Assembly: GCA_905221605.1 (NCBI GenBank)
Contig: CAJNDS010002306.1
Location: forward strand, 176,001-240,000
Length of the DNA: 64,000 nucleotides
From: Symbiodinium natans
Taxonomy: Eukaryota; Sar; Dinophyceae; Suessiales; Symbiodiniaceae
Direction of reading: 5' to 3'
This document shows positions 48,927 to 58,812 of the stretch, in pieces. The first letter of the stretch is position 1; each line of letters begins with the position of its first letter. A program made the position numbers and the translations under genes. A model generated the notes under the pieces. It was not told the origin of the DNA. It did not search any database and was given only the letters and a program-made list of their open reading frames with translations.

Positions 48927-49120
48927 GCACCTCGCAGGATCTCTTGCCCGAAGACGTGAAGAGGACCGTCCTCCTGCAAGTCAGTGAGTCATCCAAAACC
49001 CAGGAAGAGATGCTGAACAGACTTGATGACACAGAAGTAACGGCGCATCTTGTGGAGGCTGTCAGTTTTCTGGAAAGTGAGTCGAACGAATCTACAGTTG
49101 AAAGCACCTGCCCAGCTTGA
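48927..49120 (+). CDS. Acidic helical exon to stop
   Basis: Branch-like GCTAAC, poly-T and GGCCAG acceptor. Encodes TSQDLLPEDVKRTVLLQVSE, then SSKTQEEMLNRLDDTEVTAH and ESNESTVESTCPA, TGA. Very protein-like; the same frame is open up to an ATG at 48860. Unknown family. Confidence 0.6.
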
Positions 49121-50664
49121 ATCAGGAGTTGGAGAAGGCGGGGCCGTGCACAGGGTACTGGGATCTGCGGTGCCTTGCTGTTGGCTCTCTGATGACTGTA
49201 TGATCTGCATATGCATTTCTTGGCTGCTTGTTGACAGCGCGGGAACGAACCGTGTGGCCGACGTGGCCGACCTCCCTCTGCCCAGTTCGCCCGCCAGCGA
49301 CGCTTTGTGGTTCAACTGAGAGAGACGAGTTCTCTAAGCCCCCTGGCCTGCCTGGCCTCCCTGGCCTTCTGACAGAGCGAAGTATGCCGCCGCCGCAGGC
49401 CCCTGGGAACTGCCCGGGTTGAGGGATTTTGCCGTTTGAAGCCCTTGGCCCAAAGCACAGAGAACCGCGGCTGTGGGCTTTGTAGCCTTATGCCTAGGAA
49501 TGGGCCAGCAACAGCCATACTTCCTTTGTCATGAAGCACGACCTCTAAAGATGTCAAGACCCCATACTCGGCCAGGAGCAGCAGGTGGTCACCAAGGAAG
49601 TCATTGAAGAAGCCGAAAGGGAGCGGCGCAGCTTCACAGTTCGGGCTTTCTGGGTTTTTTGTAGCGGCAGGGGACCAAAGGCACATGCAGTTTAGGGTCA
49701 TGCTGAGAGCGAAACACTCAGCTGAGGGTGGACAGATGCCTGGGAGAGGTTCGTCACCGATTGACTGAGCAATGCAATATCTGCTGGTTGTAAATCCAGA
49801 ATCCTCTTTGGCGTTCCATTGGCCCTACATCTTTGAAAGCTTTGTGTGCAGGTTGAGGAGTCATCAAAGCAAGCAAAGGAGGCAGCGAAGCAAGCTGTCC
49901 AGGCAGACATTTGTTGTTGCCACTGGAAACTCAGTAGTAGAGCTGTATTTGGAGTTCCAAGTACAGGCTGGAAGATTCGGCCGAGCTTGTACTTGCGGGG
50001 CTGTCGTTTTCAGCCTCTTCCGAAAAGGTGAAACCTGTCACATGGAGTTGTAGGCGGCCCAGTTTCAGTTGTTGAGGCTCTGGATGTCACAAGAAATTCT
50101 AGGGGTTCTGGACCGGCTTCGCGAGTGACATCTCCATCTTAGAAGTCAAGCTGTGAAGCTAAACTTAAACGGGAGGCCCACTCGTCCCCGACGACATGTC
50201 TCGGGAAGAGACTGCCCAACATAAGCTGGGCGCTCGCCATCCGACCCGGACCCTCAAAATAGCCCGCCAGCTTCATTTTGGGCTCGGGCCGCCAGGGTGG
50301 GGAAGCCCTAAGCCGGGAACCTACCAGCTTGAGGTTAGGTGGGGGTTGGAGAGTAATCCCCTGTGTGTGACCACACGCCCTGTCGTGTCAAGAACCATTG
50401 CGATCGGGGCCATGTTCGTGCTGGCGTGGCACGATCGTCATCACGGTCTTTTTCTGATTGTGATTTCCACCCCATGTCAACAGTTCAACCGTCCCCGGGG
50501 AAGAATCGTGTCCGCTTGTCTATCAGCTAGTCAGTGCAGTGAAAACGCTGTGGTTTGGTCTTGTTGCGCATTGCGAGCTTGCACTGCCTGCGAGCCCGAA
50601 TCGCAACGTGACTGTCAAGGCATGCCAACAGTCTTGAAGGTTGCATGTGCCCAGTCCCCATCAG

Positions 50665-50857
50665 GTAGCGGAAAAATGCAGACAAATCGAGGAGGACCCG
50701 CGCATTTCAGAGTTCGGGTTTCGGTCGGGGCCTTCTGTCGGATCTTTCCGTGGATTGAGTTGGGCTTCCGGCCGTCTGAACTTGCAAGAGAACTACTCAT
50801 CCCTTGTGAACATGGCTGGAAGGTTGTATGTGCTGTTGTTGCATGTGATCCTGGCAG
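50665..50857 (+). CDS. Exon upstream of an RRM exon
   Basis: Acceptor CCCATCAG; encodes VAEKCRQIEEDPRISEFGFR, then SGPSVGSFRGLSWASGRLNL and YSSLVNMAGRLYVLL. The first 20 residues are clearly protein; a donor may lie before the rest, e.g. near GTTCGG. Overlaps a 225-codon frame (50196-50873) that I consider weaker. Confidence 0.5.
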
Positions 50858-50986
50858 GAAACAAAAAAGCTGATCGAGCCACTTGGCATCCAAAAGTGCG
50901 GCTACGCCTTTGTCACATGTAGTTCACATGCAGCTGCGCAAAAATTTCGGATGCTGGTTCCCAGGGGGTTCAACAATAGTGACTGA
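50858..50986 (+). CDS. RRM exon with RNP1 motif
   Basis: Acceptor TGATCCTGGCAG. Encodes ETKKLIEPLGIQKCGYAFVT then CSSHAAAQKFRMLVPRGF and a stop. CGYAFVTC with a following AA..F matches RNP1 and the next helix of an RNA recognition motif; the spacing to GF recalls Mei2-like RRMs common in dinoflagellates. The N-terminal part (RNP2) was not found. Likely RNA binding. Confidence 0.55.
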   Translation, partial: ETKKLIEPLGIQKCGYAFVTCSSHAAAQKFRMLVPRGFNNSD

Positions 50987-51408
50987 GCCGACATTCGTCC
51001 AGCAACCTCCCGAGCAAGGACTCGGGCGGTTCCATTCATTTTCCAGAGCACCGCCTGCGTTGCGGTTTGGAGAATGGCAGAATTGAATCAGCCCGATGCT
51101 CTGGCAGTTAGGAGTCATCGGAGTCATCTCCGCCATTTGCAACCGCAAAGAGCTTAAAGCACTTGCAGTTGCAGATGCCTCTGCCATGAATGCAGTTCCT
51201 GATATTCAAAACTTGGAAGCACAAAGATGAACTTGACCTCAAGTAGGAATTGCGGACCTCGTCAAGGAAGATCTAGGGTGTGTAGGCAAATCATTTCGCA
51301 GCAGGTAGGGAGGAGAAACGGCGGTTGCCATAAGAGACTAGCAACAGTCGCATGTTTCACCTGTGGCACTCTTTACATGTCTAACCCAGCCATCTTACCA
51401 GATGTGGA

Positions 51409-51680
51409 GTGCCCCAATTCGTAGCCCTCACAGGCTCTTGGATGCTGTCGATAGAAGAGACACAGCTGGAAAAAGGGTTTGCAAGGAGACAAACGACTGC
51501 GCAGCCAACTGCATCCAGCAGCGAAGGTATCTCGAAATCTGTGAGGGGCGTGCCACCCTCAATTTGTCAATCCCCAAAACCGACCTTCAACTCATCAGCT
51601 GTTACAGGGTTCCCTCCTCAACCACACCCCTGACCGCCAAGACCTCAAATCTCACACCTCGAGAGTTTTCTGGAAGGTAA
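51409..51680 (+). CDS. Coding candidate, two frames
   Basis: One frame reads MLSIEETQLEKGFARRQTTA then SSEGISKSVRGVPPSICQS; another reads SPHRLLDAVDRRDTAGKRVC and YLEICEGRATLNLSIPKTD. Both good, one is real. Unknown function. Confidence 0.4.
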
Positions 51681-51852
51681 AGGGCGGCTATGAAGCGGCT
51701 CTACAAGAGCGTTTGGGCCTCAGAAGTGGAGCCAAGGCTATTGTGGTTTGGGGATGTTCAAGGTGTAAGGTTTGGAGATTAAGGTTTGGGGGTTTGGTGC
51801 TTATTATGGCTCAGGAGGCTTTTGGGGTACAAGGGTGCGGTTGTCACCAAAG

Positions 51853-51953
51853 GGGGTGAAGAAAACATTCTCCGCTGTGTCTTCAACTGGTGCAGGCCTA
51901 GCCGAACTCGATCACATGAGACGCGGGGCATCAAAGGCAGGGATGGGGAGAAG
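51853..51953 (+). CDS. Exon 1 of a three-exon gene end
   Basis: After ACCAAAG the frame reads GEENILRCVFNWCRPSRTRS then HETRGIKGRDGEK; consensus donor GTAAGT. Start could also be 51896 (acceptor TGGTGCAG). Ends in phase 0 and continues in frame into 52078. Confidence 0.6.
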
Positions 51954-51973
51954 GTAAGTGCTCTTCAGGCAAC

Positions 51974-52052
51974 CCTAAACCCTAAACCCTAAACCCTAAA
52001 CCCTAAGCCCTAAACCCTAAACCCTAAACCCTAAACCTCTAAACCCTAAAGC
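51974..52052. repeat. CCCTAAA array in a 124-base intron
   Basis: About 11 C-strand units between GTAAGT and the CCGTTAG acceptor. Confidence 0.96.
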
Positions 52053-52077
52053 CTGGCACCTGGAGACTCGCCGTTAG

Positions 52078-52177
52078 CTGGCAGAGCACCATGGTCAGGC
52101 GCTGGAGCAGGCAGTTGCGAAGTGGAAGGATGGTGACGCCAAGGGGACGCTTGGATGCGTGCATGTCGTGTCGTCAA
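52078..52177 (+). CDS. Exon 2 of the three-exon gene end
   Basis: Acceptor TCGCCGTTAG, donor GTATGG. Encodes LAEHHGQALEQAVAKWKDGD then AKGTLGCVHVVSS plus one base. In phase with both neighbours. Alpha then beta; unknown family. Confidence 0.68.
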
Positions 52178-52189
52178 GTATGGCCCTGA

Positions 52190-52309
52190 AGCCCTAACTC
52201 CTAAACCCTCAACCCTAAACCCCAAATCCTAAAGCCTTAACCCCAAACCCTAAACCTCAACCCTAAACCCTCAACCCTAAATCCTAAAGCCTTAACCCCA
52301 CACCCTAAA
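52190..52309. repeat. Degenerate CCCTAAA array up to an acceptor
   Basis: C-strand array; the last unit CCCTAAAG supplies the acceptor AAG. Confidence 0.93.
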
Positions 52310-52310
52310 G

Positions 52311-52453
52311 TAGGTTTCATGCAAGACAACCGTGTAACCTTCGACCTGGACGCAGGTTTAGGGTTTCAAGTTCCTTTCTGGCAGGAATTGGGAGCGGACT
52401 CTGTACAGTACTTACTTCCTTCATTCGCTGCTCAAGAACCAGTAAAAGTTTGA
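52311..52453 (+). CDS. Exon 3 (last) of the three-exon gene
   Basis: Completes the codon from 52177 and reads GFMQDNRVTFDLDAGLGFQV then PFWQELGADSVQYLLPSFAA and QEPVKV, TGA. Note that GGTTTAGGGTTTC at 52355-52367 is here translated (GLGF), so a TTTAGGG unit can be part of an exon. The three exons together give a compact, natural C-terminus. No family recognised. Confidence 0.68.
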
Positions 52454-53245
52454 GAGCCGTTGCGGCCCAGGATGCTCACTGTTTGCTTCCGGGCGCTCGC
52501 CTTGGCTTTCTTTGATGGCTGGAGGAAATCTGACAATGTGGGGGGAACCTGCACTGGCTTCCAGCAGGCTTGGCGAATCCCGCTAAGAAGCTCGGATGTT
52601 CTCCTTCTTTAAATTCTTGCGCGCGTCCCAGGCCTTGAAAGAGAATCGTGTGGAGCGACGTGCGAAGCAGGCCATGTGTGCGAGAGACAAAGCCGCCGCG
52701 AACAGTTGTATTGTCACAGCTTCGACTTCTGCGGAGCGACATGCAGAGAGCCCTTGCAATGCAACTAATTCAACATTTAGGGTCAGGGCTTCAGATTCCT
52801 GGACAGGGTTCCTTCTTGGGTCCACTGACGCATTCGCGGGGCGTGGTCACTCCTGGGCTAGGGTTCACAAGTGCATCGGCTGCATGGCTTGAGCTCATGC
52901 TTCAGCAAGAGGATGCTTATCAGGCGCAGGAGTTCTTTCGAGAGGATGCTCCAAAATTGGACCCATGAAAGGAGCTGTGGCCAGGCCGAGTACTTCGTCT
53001 AACGGGGCTGTGGCACACAGCCGGCTACGCCCCAAAGCAGACAAGGACTTAGGAATGGGTGCGCGGTGGAGGCTTCGTGTATTTGTTTTCTGGGGAGGAG
53101 GGGCGGGGGGGGGGTAGAGGAGGACAGGAACAAAATGAAGCGGAGACTTTTTGTCTTCTGACTCGAGACGTCCCTTTCAAGGCCCAGCGCTCCTAGAAAT
53201 TGGCTCCAGGAATCCTCAACATGCTTCAGGAATCCCCCATGGCCC

Positions 53246-53410
53246 ATGGATCAGCAACAGGCCAAGGGCAAGTCCGTCGAGATGGCGGTGAAGAAGTTCC
53301 TGCTGGGCCAGTCTCGTGGAGCCAGGACTCTCAGGAGTCTTCAAGGCTTCAAGGATTCAAGCGCTCGTCTGCAGCATATAGGTTTTTGTACTTTGTGGTA
53401 CAGTAGCTAG
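53246..53410 (+). CDS. Small basic protein or first exon
   Basis: ATG start MDQQQAKGKSVEMAVKKFLL then GQSRGARTLRSLQGFKDSSA; codons are G/C-ending in the first 25. Helical and basic. The later part may be intron. Confidence 0.55.
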   Translation: MDQQQAKGKSVEMAVKKFLLGQSRGARTLRSLQGFKDSSARLQHIGFCTLWYSS

Positions 53411-53411
53411 G

Positions 53412-53618
53412 ATGACCTGTTACCTCAGCTGCTTGGTTGCTGGACATGGAAAGACCTTGAAAAGAGTGTCGCTGTCTCCTAGAGACTCTGACAAGTTGGC
53501 AGTCGTCTTCAAAGTGCTCGAACATATTTCGAAGCAGATGCGCATACAGCTGCAAATCGACTCTCGGGCACCAGGTGTCGTGAGCTCTGGAAGCATGCGC
53601 TTCAACTTGCCAAGGTGA
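53412..53618 (+). CDS. Coding candidate, helical
   Basis: Frame includes KRVSLSPRDSDKLAVVFKVL then EHISKQMRIQLQIDSRAPG. A 159-codon minus frame overlaps, but its composition is less natural. Probably an exon near 53450-53580. Confidence 0.4.
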   Translation: MTCYLSCLVAGHGKTLKRVSLSPRDSDKLAVVFKVLEHISKQMRIQLQIDSRAPGVVSSGSMRFNLPR

Positions 53619-53700
53619 TGTCGACCTGCTGGGTCAGCTGGAAGAAGGCCGGATCCGTGCTGCACATCCCGCCCCAGAAGCTCAAACTCCCTCGTAGCTG

Positions 53701-54009
53701 ATGGTTCCGCAGACTCCTCGCATCCGCAAGGATGTCTTTGAGTCACGCCGGCTCTCGGCAGAGCACGTGCGCTTTGAGGAGATTTGCGGGCGTTTGGGGC
53801 TGAACCGGTCAGTCGGTGATCAGATAGGCGCATGGTTACGGCGGCTCCGAATGCTTTACTTGTTTCATTCCGTGGGTCATTTTGTTGAGCACTTTGCAAC
53901 TTTGGAGCAACATGTGAGCCTGATGCCTGCTCCAGGATTTGGTGCTCGGGGCTTCTTAGTGAGCTTGAACCCTAAGCAAAGCCCTTGTGTGTTCAACAGG
54001 AGCTCCTGA
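53701..54009 (+). CDS. Hypothetical protein, 102 codons
   Basis: ATG start MVPQTPRIRKDVFESRRLSA then EHVRFEEICGRLGLNRSVGD and QIGAWLRRLRMLYLFHSVGH. Helix-turn-helix-like pattern (EEICGRLGLNRS) without a firm match. Good composition to about residue 70. Confidence 0.5.
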   Translation: MVPQTPRIRKDVFESRRLSAEHVRFEEICGRLGLNRSVGDQIGAWLRRLRMLYLFHSVGHFVEHFATLEQHVSLMPAPGFGARGFLVSLNPKQSPCVFNRSS

Positions 54010-54139
54010 ACGGCGAGCGCCGGGGCCCTGGGTTGGCTTGTCTGCATCGTTTTCGCGCTGCAGAGGGTTTTCTGGTAGGGGGGACCCCATCAAGCCTGTC
54101 CCACCAACCCCTAAAAACTCAAGGCGCTCAACCCAGAAT

Positions 54140-54236
54140 CCTGAGCCCTAAGCCCTAAACCCCAAACCCCAAATGGCCCAAAACCTCGAACCCTAAAACC
54201 CTAAACCCAGAACCCTCAAAGGCCCCGAACCCTGTG
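54140..54236. repeat. Degenerate CCCTAAA array
   Basis: C-strand units mixed with CCCCAAA, upstream of the exon at 54249. Confidence 0.88.
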
Positions 54237-54248
54237 AGCCCTGCCCAG

Positions 54249-54361
54249 CAGAACAGAGCCCACGATTGCGAGGTGCCCGCATGAAGGCTGAGCATCAGGT
54301 GGTGCCGGCTCCTTCCGAAGCCACCAAGCCTAGAGTCCAGAGTGGGCTCTTTGTAGTACCT
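54249..54361 (+). CDS. Exon after a CCCTAAA array
   Basis: Acceptor GAGCCCTGCCCAG, donor GTGGGG. Encodes EQSPRLRGARMKAEHQVVPA then PSEATKPRVQSGLFVVP. Convincing; unknown family. Confidence 0.62.
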
Positions 54362-54951
54362 GTGGGGTTGGGATGCTCCCTAATCGGGAAAATCATAGGG
54401 AGTACGATAATCCCCATCAAGGACTGTTAGTATAAGGGGGGAAGATCCCCAAAAGTGGGGAATCAACGGGGCCCTTTCGGAAACCCTTTCGGAAACCCTC
54501 CGAGTGCTGAAGCCCTATGCTTCCTGCGCCGCGAGCTTTGCAGCTCCCAGTCGTCCGAGTCGGCAAATCCTAGGAGGCATACTGTTGGAATCTGTTGGAG
54601 ATACGAGAAGCCTCAGCTTTTTTTTCCCCTGCATCTTTGCCGTGGGTGATTGAAGATGAATATCGACTAAGTGGCTGTGAACCTCTTTGAGATGCTGATG
54701 TGTGTTGAGATTCTTTGTGATGGTGTCCGATACACAATTGACTGCCTCAGTGTTTCATAGCCAGCAGTTGCTGTCAGATGCAAGCAGGCATACACTGTCA
54801 TCACACCAAGCTTTGTCCACGCATGCTAGCACCCTACCCGCATGGACCTCCTCCTTAGAGGCCACGCGAAGATCAATCTCATTGCGTCATCTGTGACGCG
54901 AGCCCGCTGCAGGATTTAAATTTAGGACCCAAGCCTTGCGTGACTGCTGCC

Positions 54952-55021
54952 ATGCCGCGATTCATCTACCAGTGGCGGCAGTGGTCCATTGGCGACGTGA
55001 TCGCAGGCCCGAGCAATTCAG
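54952..55021 (+). CDS. First exon with ATG, unknown
   Basis: ATG in a GCTGCC context, MPRFIYQWRQWSIGDVIAGP SNS, then a GTATCA donor. Beta-like with Trp/Tyr. Probably the start of a gene. Confidence 0.5.
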
Positions 55022-55374
55022 GTATCAAGGTTTCGCCTCGTTGCTATTCTCCCCTATTTAAACTTTGAACCTGTAGCATGCTTTCATTAATCAATCAGTC
55101 AACTCGGAAGAAACCGCCCAATTAACGCATTTAAGGCCTACACCCTGATTAAAACCAAATGAAGCCCGGAACATCGCCCGGGCAGGTACCACCATCGCTG
55201 TCACCAGCCTTCCACAGCCCTGAGCCTAGCTTGGTTTTGCCTGTGGCCCAACTTTCTTTTTTCCAGTGGGTTTCTCGGGCTGCATTCTTGGGGCTCAGTG
55301 CGGATAAAAATCGACTCCCCCGTTCCCCCTCCCCCCCAAAAAGAAGTCCTGGCTCCCCAATCAGCAGCCTGGCC

Positions 55375-55657
55375 TACCCTAAACCCTAAACCCTAAACCC
55401 GAAACCCTACGAGGAGAGTAAATCCTAAACCCTAAACCCTAAACCCTAGACCCTAGACCCTCAACCCTAAACCCTAAACCCTAAACCCTAAACCCTAAAC
55501 CCTAAACCCTAAACCCTAAACCCTAAACCCTAAACCCTAAACCCTAAACCCCTAAACCCCTAAACCCCTAAACCCTAAACCCTAAACCCTAAACCGAAAA
55601 ACCTAAACCCTGAACCCTAAACCCTGAACCCCAAATCCTAAACCTAAACCCTGAACT
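55375..55657. repeat. Longest CCCTAAA array, about 280 bases
   Basis: Mostly perfect C-strand units in the middle (55480-55560), degenerate at the edges, and ending 23 bases before the next acceptor. Confidence 0.98.
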
Positions 55658-55680
55658 CCTGAGGTATATTGCCTATGCAG

Positions 55681-55740
55681 AGCTTGCTGGGCTTTCGGGA
55701 TATCGAGGCCCAAGTCGGGCACGGCGGAAGGGGGTCTTTT
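55681..55740 (+). CDS. Exon between long arrays
   Basis: Acceptor GCCTATGCAG, donor GTTTAT. All three frames are open (SLLGFRDIEAQVGHGGRG, ACWAFGISRPKSGTAEGG, or LAGLSGYRGPSRARRKG), so the reading is not fixed. Confidence 0.45.
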
Positions 55741-55817
55741 GTTTATTATCACAATGCAAGCCAAAACCCGAAGGCCTAAACCACCCTAGGCGCTAAACCC
55801 CCAAGGTCCCCCTAATC

Positions 55818-55965
55818 CTAAACCCTAAACCCTAAACCCTAAACCCTAGACCCTAGACCCTAGACCCTAGACCCTAGACCCTAAAATACCCTAAACCACC
55901 CTAAACCACCCTAAACCACCCTAAACCCCCCTAAACCCTAAACCCTCAACCCGGAACTCTAAACC
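55818..55965. repeat. CCCTAGA / CCCTAAACCA array
   Basis: Subfamilies CCCTAGA (x6) and CCCTAAACCA (x4) follow each other: local expansion of variants. Confidence 0.95.
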
Positions 55966-56077
55966 CAGTTTATGGTTTGTGAAACCTCCTTGGAGCTGGG
56001 AGTCCTGGGCGGGGAGGCATCTCGGCTTCGGGTCCTCCGCTGGTCTTCTTTGCCTTCCTGCCGCGCGGCTTCCGGTT

Positions 56078-56207
56078 CAGGGTTTAGGGTTTAGGGTTTA
56101 GGGGGTTTAGGCTTTAGGGTTTGGAGGTTTAATTAGGGGTTTAGGGGTTTAGGGTGTAGGGTTTCAGGGTTTAGGGTTTCAGGGTTTAGGGTTTAGGGTT
56201 TTGGGTA
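56078..56207. repeat. TTTAGGG array, degenerate
   Basis: G-strand array starting after GCTTCCGGTTCAGGG. The 100 bases before it could be an exon on either strand (plus ETSLELGVLGGEASRL; minus KPRGRKAKKTSGGPEAE). Confidence 0.93.
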
Positions 56208-56882
56208 CTCCCGAGACTTCTTTCCCCAAGGTCGCGCCTTCCCCCCCCCGCCTCCCCCCCAAAAACAAGCTTGCCATACTATTGACTTCGGTAGCAGCAC
56301 CCAGAAGGACCGCCGAGTCTGGGGTTGGGAACGTCGGTGCTTGCAGAAACCTCACGCTGAGCTAGTGGGGTTGAAGTCGAGATTCAGGCATCAGGGTTGG
56401 GGTGTCAGGGGTGGTCTCGGGTTTTCGGGTCCAGGGCTTAGGGAGCAAACACCCTGACCTTAAAGGGTAAACTCTTGGCAAGTGCTTGCTGAACTTCGGC
56501 CGCGCTCAGCGCCGAGGACTGGGAATCCATGCCTGAGCATCGGCGTGCCACGGCAAAGCTTGTTCCCTTCTCCAACTGTGGCTGTGAGCTAGCACCGAAA
56601 GGGAACTCCTAGGGTCTTCTGGCCGCAACATGCCGCTTCCTACAAATACGTGCTGGTAAAGGCCTTTAAATTGGCCGCACGAAAGTCACTGAGTTTCCCC
56701 ATGACAAGGTGACTTCCATCACGGCCCTGATGGCCATCTCAGACCTCAGAGGAGGCCCGAGGGATGCAGGGGTGCCTGCCACTGAACCGGTTGCAGAAGC
56801 GCCCATCTGATGCGCAACCAGGAACCGCAGGGCGGAAAAAAAGGGGGGGTGCCTCTTGGAAAACAAGGCTTCTTCGTGTGTG

Positions 56883-57020
56883 ATGGCTCATGACATGGCA
56901 GGGGAGTACAAAGAGCTCTACGGCGAGGAGCCAGTGGATGGTGAAGGGTATGGGGTCGAGGGTTTCAGGAAGCCTGACGCCCGCAATGCTACTTCTAGTT
57001 GTGCAAACGACATGTGCTGA
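56883..57020 (+). CDS. Small acidic protein or exon
   Basis: Reads MAHDMAGEYKELYGEEPVDG then EGYGVEGFRKPDARNATSSC and TGA. Very natural composition, missed by length filters. Upstream in frame is also open. A CTTCTAG acceptor at 56991-56997 near the end may mark another exon. Unknown. Confidence 0.55.
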   Translation: MAHDMAGEYKELYGEEPVDGEGYGVEGFRKPDARNATSSCANDMC

Positions 57021-57535
57021 TTTGGCTGTGCCAGTGCCCTTCTTGCCAGTTGAAGTAGCTTGCTTGGCTGTTGTCCGCAATCCTGGTTCTGGGCTTAGCG
57101 AGAGAAGCTATGTGCAATGTTTGCCCAGGCCGCGCAGAAATGGGGATGATTCGGAGAAGTTGGGCAGCCCACAGCTGGGTGACTTGCTGAGGTTGAGTGG
57201 TTGGGCTCAGTAAAGCAAGTTACATGAGAAGCGCTCCAGATAAGTGAGTTTAAGCCTCATGGAGTTACGAAGCCGCTGGGTCCCTTTCACAGTTTCCCAG
57301 AAAGCCACCTCCCTGCATCCCAGACCACAAGCCCTGACTTGAATTTCTTGGTCCACCCCAAGCGAGAGGAAGCTTGGGAGAACGTCCTGGGCACCTACTC
57401 TGTGCCGCCCGGGCTGCTTCATTTCTGTGAAGCTCGGGTTTAGTGTCAGGGTGTGAGACTTGCGGTTGCAGGTTTAGTAAACCCTTTTTTCATCCCCGGG
57501 GCGCAACAACTGCCTTCTTTTTTGTTCCCCTCTAG

Positions 57536-57580
57536 CTGGAGATCAAGCTCCGAAACCCACCATTACGCCGCACTGCATAG
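57536..57580 (+). CDS. Micro-exon before a TTTAGGG unit
   Basis: Strong acceptor TTTTGTTCCCCTCTAG; encodes LEIKLRNPPLRRTA then TAG, where the TAG belongs to TAGGGTTTAGGG. A GC donor at 57575 (GCATAGGG) would remove the stop. Confidence 0.5.
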   Translation: MEIKLRNPPLRRTA

Positions 57581-57808
57581 GGTTTAGGGCTTTGTTAAGG
57601 AGGGGACGGGGGTCCGGAGGGGGGGATTTGAGGAAAACTGAGGGAGGAATTAGGAATTGATTGAGAGGGGTGTGTTCGGTGAGAGGGGGGTTGGGAATGA
57701 TGGAAAAGGGACTCCCGCCAGCCTCAGCAAGTAATTCCTCTATCTCTAACCCAGCAATCCCTATACGACCCACACACCAAAATCCTAAACCTCCTGTTCT
57801 TGCCGAGG

Positions 57809-57910
57809 ATGGTCGGTGTCGCCTCGCTGCTGCTGGCAATTCTCGGCGCGGCACAGCTGGTGAATCGCATACCGGGGCCTGTCAAGGCGGGCGGGGGGTT
57901 CAGGTTTTGA
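57809..57910 (+). CDS. Signal-peptide-like first exon
   Basis: ATG start MVGVASLLLAILGAAQLVNR then IPGP before a GTCAAGG donor. Hydrophobic core with small residues: a signal peptide or transmembrane anchor; GC-ending codons. Gene unknown. Confidence 0.5.
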   Translation: MVGVASLLLAILGAAQLVNRIPGPVKAGGGFRF

Positions 57911-58221
57911 CTTGGGGGGCGCTCTTCGACTTTGCTCAGGTGTAGATCTGTCTCGCCCCCCACAAGACCCAACCAAACGGTTTAAGTTGTGGTGTCAAGA
58001 GTTCGATCCCCAAAGCCCTTGTCAACCAAAGGCCTAAGGTCGGGCCCTTCTCGGCCGGGGCTGGCCCTTCCACTGGTTTTTGAGGGGGTGACGACGTGCA
58101 GAGTTTTTGGTGGAAAATTAGGCCAAACCCCGTGCAACTGCTGCAAATCGGTTAAAGTGGCGGGGGTGGGGGGGGAAGGGGGTGGGGGGGTTGGGTGGGT
58201 GTGCCGCTACAAAGCCAAGGC

Positions 58222-58452
58222 ATGATGCCCGAACTCGCGCTGGTTTTGGAGGAACAAAAGCTTTCTGAATATGACAAGGAGGGAATAGGGGTTTGCAAAA
58301 GTGCAGAAGTTGTTGGAAAACAACGGTTTGCTACCAAAACACCAGAGCTAATCGGATCTCGAGAATCGAGGTTTCCTAGTAGAATACAGAGGAAATACAG
58401 GTTTCCTTTCAACGTGGAGGATATCGAGTCTTTTCCAGTCAAGAGGAAATAG
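58222..58452 (+). CDS. Hypothetical protein, 77 codons
   Basis: ATG start MMPELALVLEEQKLSEYDKE then GVCKSAEVVGKQRFATK; second half contains three GAGG.TTCCT-like repeats, encoding R/F/P-rich peptide (SRFPSRIQRKYRFPF). The first 35 residues are the credible part. Confidence 0.45.
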   Translation: MMPELALVLEEQKLSEYDKEGIGVCKSAEVVGKQRFATKTPELIGSRESRFPSRIQRKYRFPFNVEDIESFPVKRK

Positions 58453-58629
58453 AGGTCATGGGCGCAGGTTTTCCTTTCGTCTCTACAGGTATCTAGAGGC
58501 AACAACGGCTTCCTACTAACATTTTGAGGAAAAGAGGCTTGACTAATCAGTGCCATCGAGAGGAAACTTTTTTACTTGCATTACACCACAAATTAGTATC
58601 GGAAGAGTTGTTCCTGGGCTTTTGGGTGC

Positions 58630-58677
58630 CTAAACACTAAACCCTAAACCCTAAACCCCAAACCCCAAACCCTCAAT
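58630..58677. repeat. CCCTAAA array
   Basis: C-strand units just before the GC-rich exon at 58687. Confidence 0.92.
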
Positions 58678-58686
58678 CCTAATTCT

Positions 58687-58812
58687 ATGTGCTACCATAA
58701 AAACTTCCCCGCCAAGGCCGGCTGGAAGCTGGGCTTCGCGCTGTGCGCCTTCGGCGCCCAGGCTCCCAGTGCTGCCTTCACCCACGCGGCGCAGCTGGGG
58801 CTTCAGTTCTAG
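58687..58812 (+). CDS. Exon resembling the C-terminus of a porin-type beta barrel
   Basis: Encodes NFPAKAGWKLGFALCAFGAQ then APSAAFTHAAQLGLQF and TAG. Nearly all codons end in G or C, unlike its neighbours, which suggests a highly expressed gene. The ending with a beta-signal pattern (polar-x-G-x-x-hydrophobic) resembles mitochondrial VDAC/Tom40 barrels; this is a similarity of pattern, not a firm assignment. An AG acceptor at 58715 or an upstream border is possible. TAG again coincides with TAGGGTTTAGGG; a GTTCTAGGG donor at 58806 is the alternative. Confidence 0.5.
   Translation: MCYHKNFPAKAGWKLGFALCAFGAQAPSAAFTHAAQLGLQF

Noticed and set aside
50196-50873. 225-codon ATG frame, the longest outside the retrotransposon
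   Set aside because: Its 3' half overlaps a frame (VAEKCRQIEEDPRISE) with far better composition and splice sites, and it shows no domain; probably chance.
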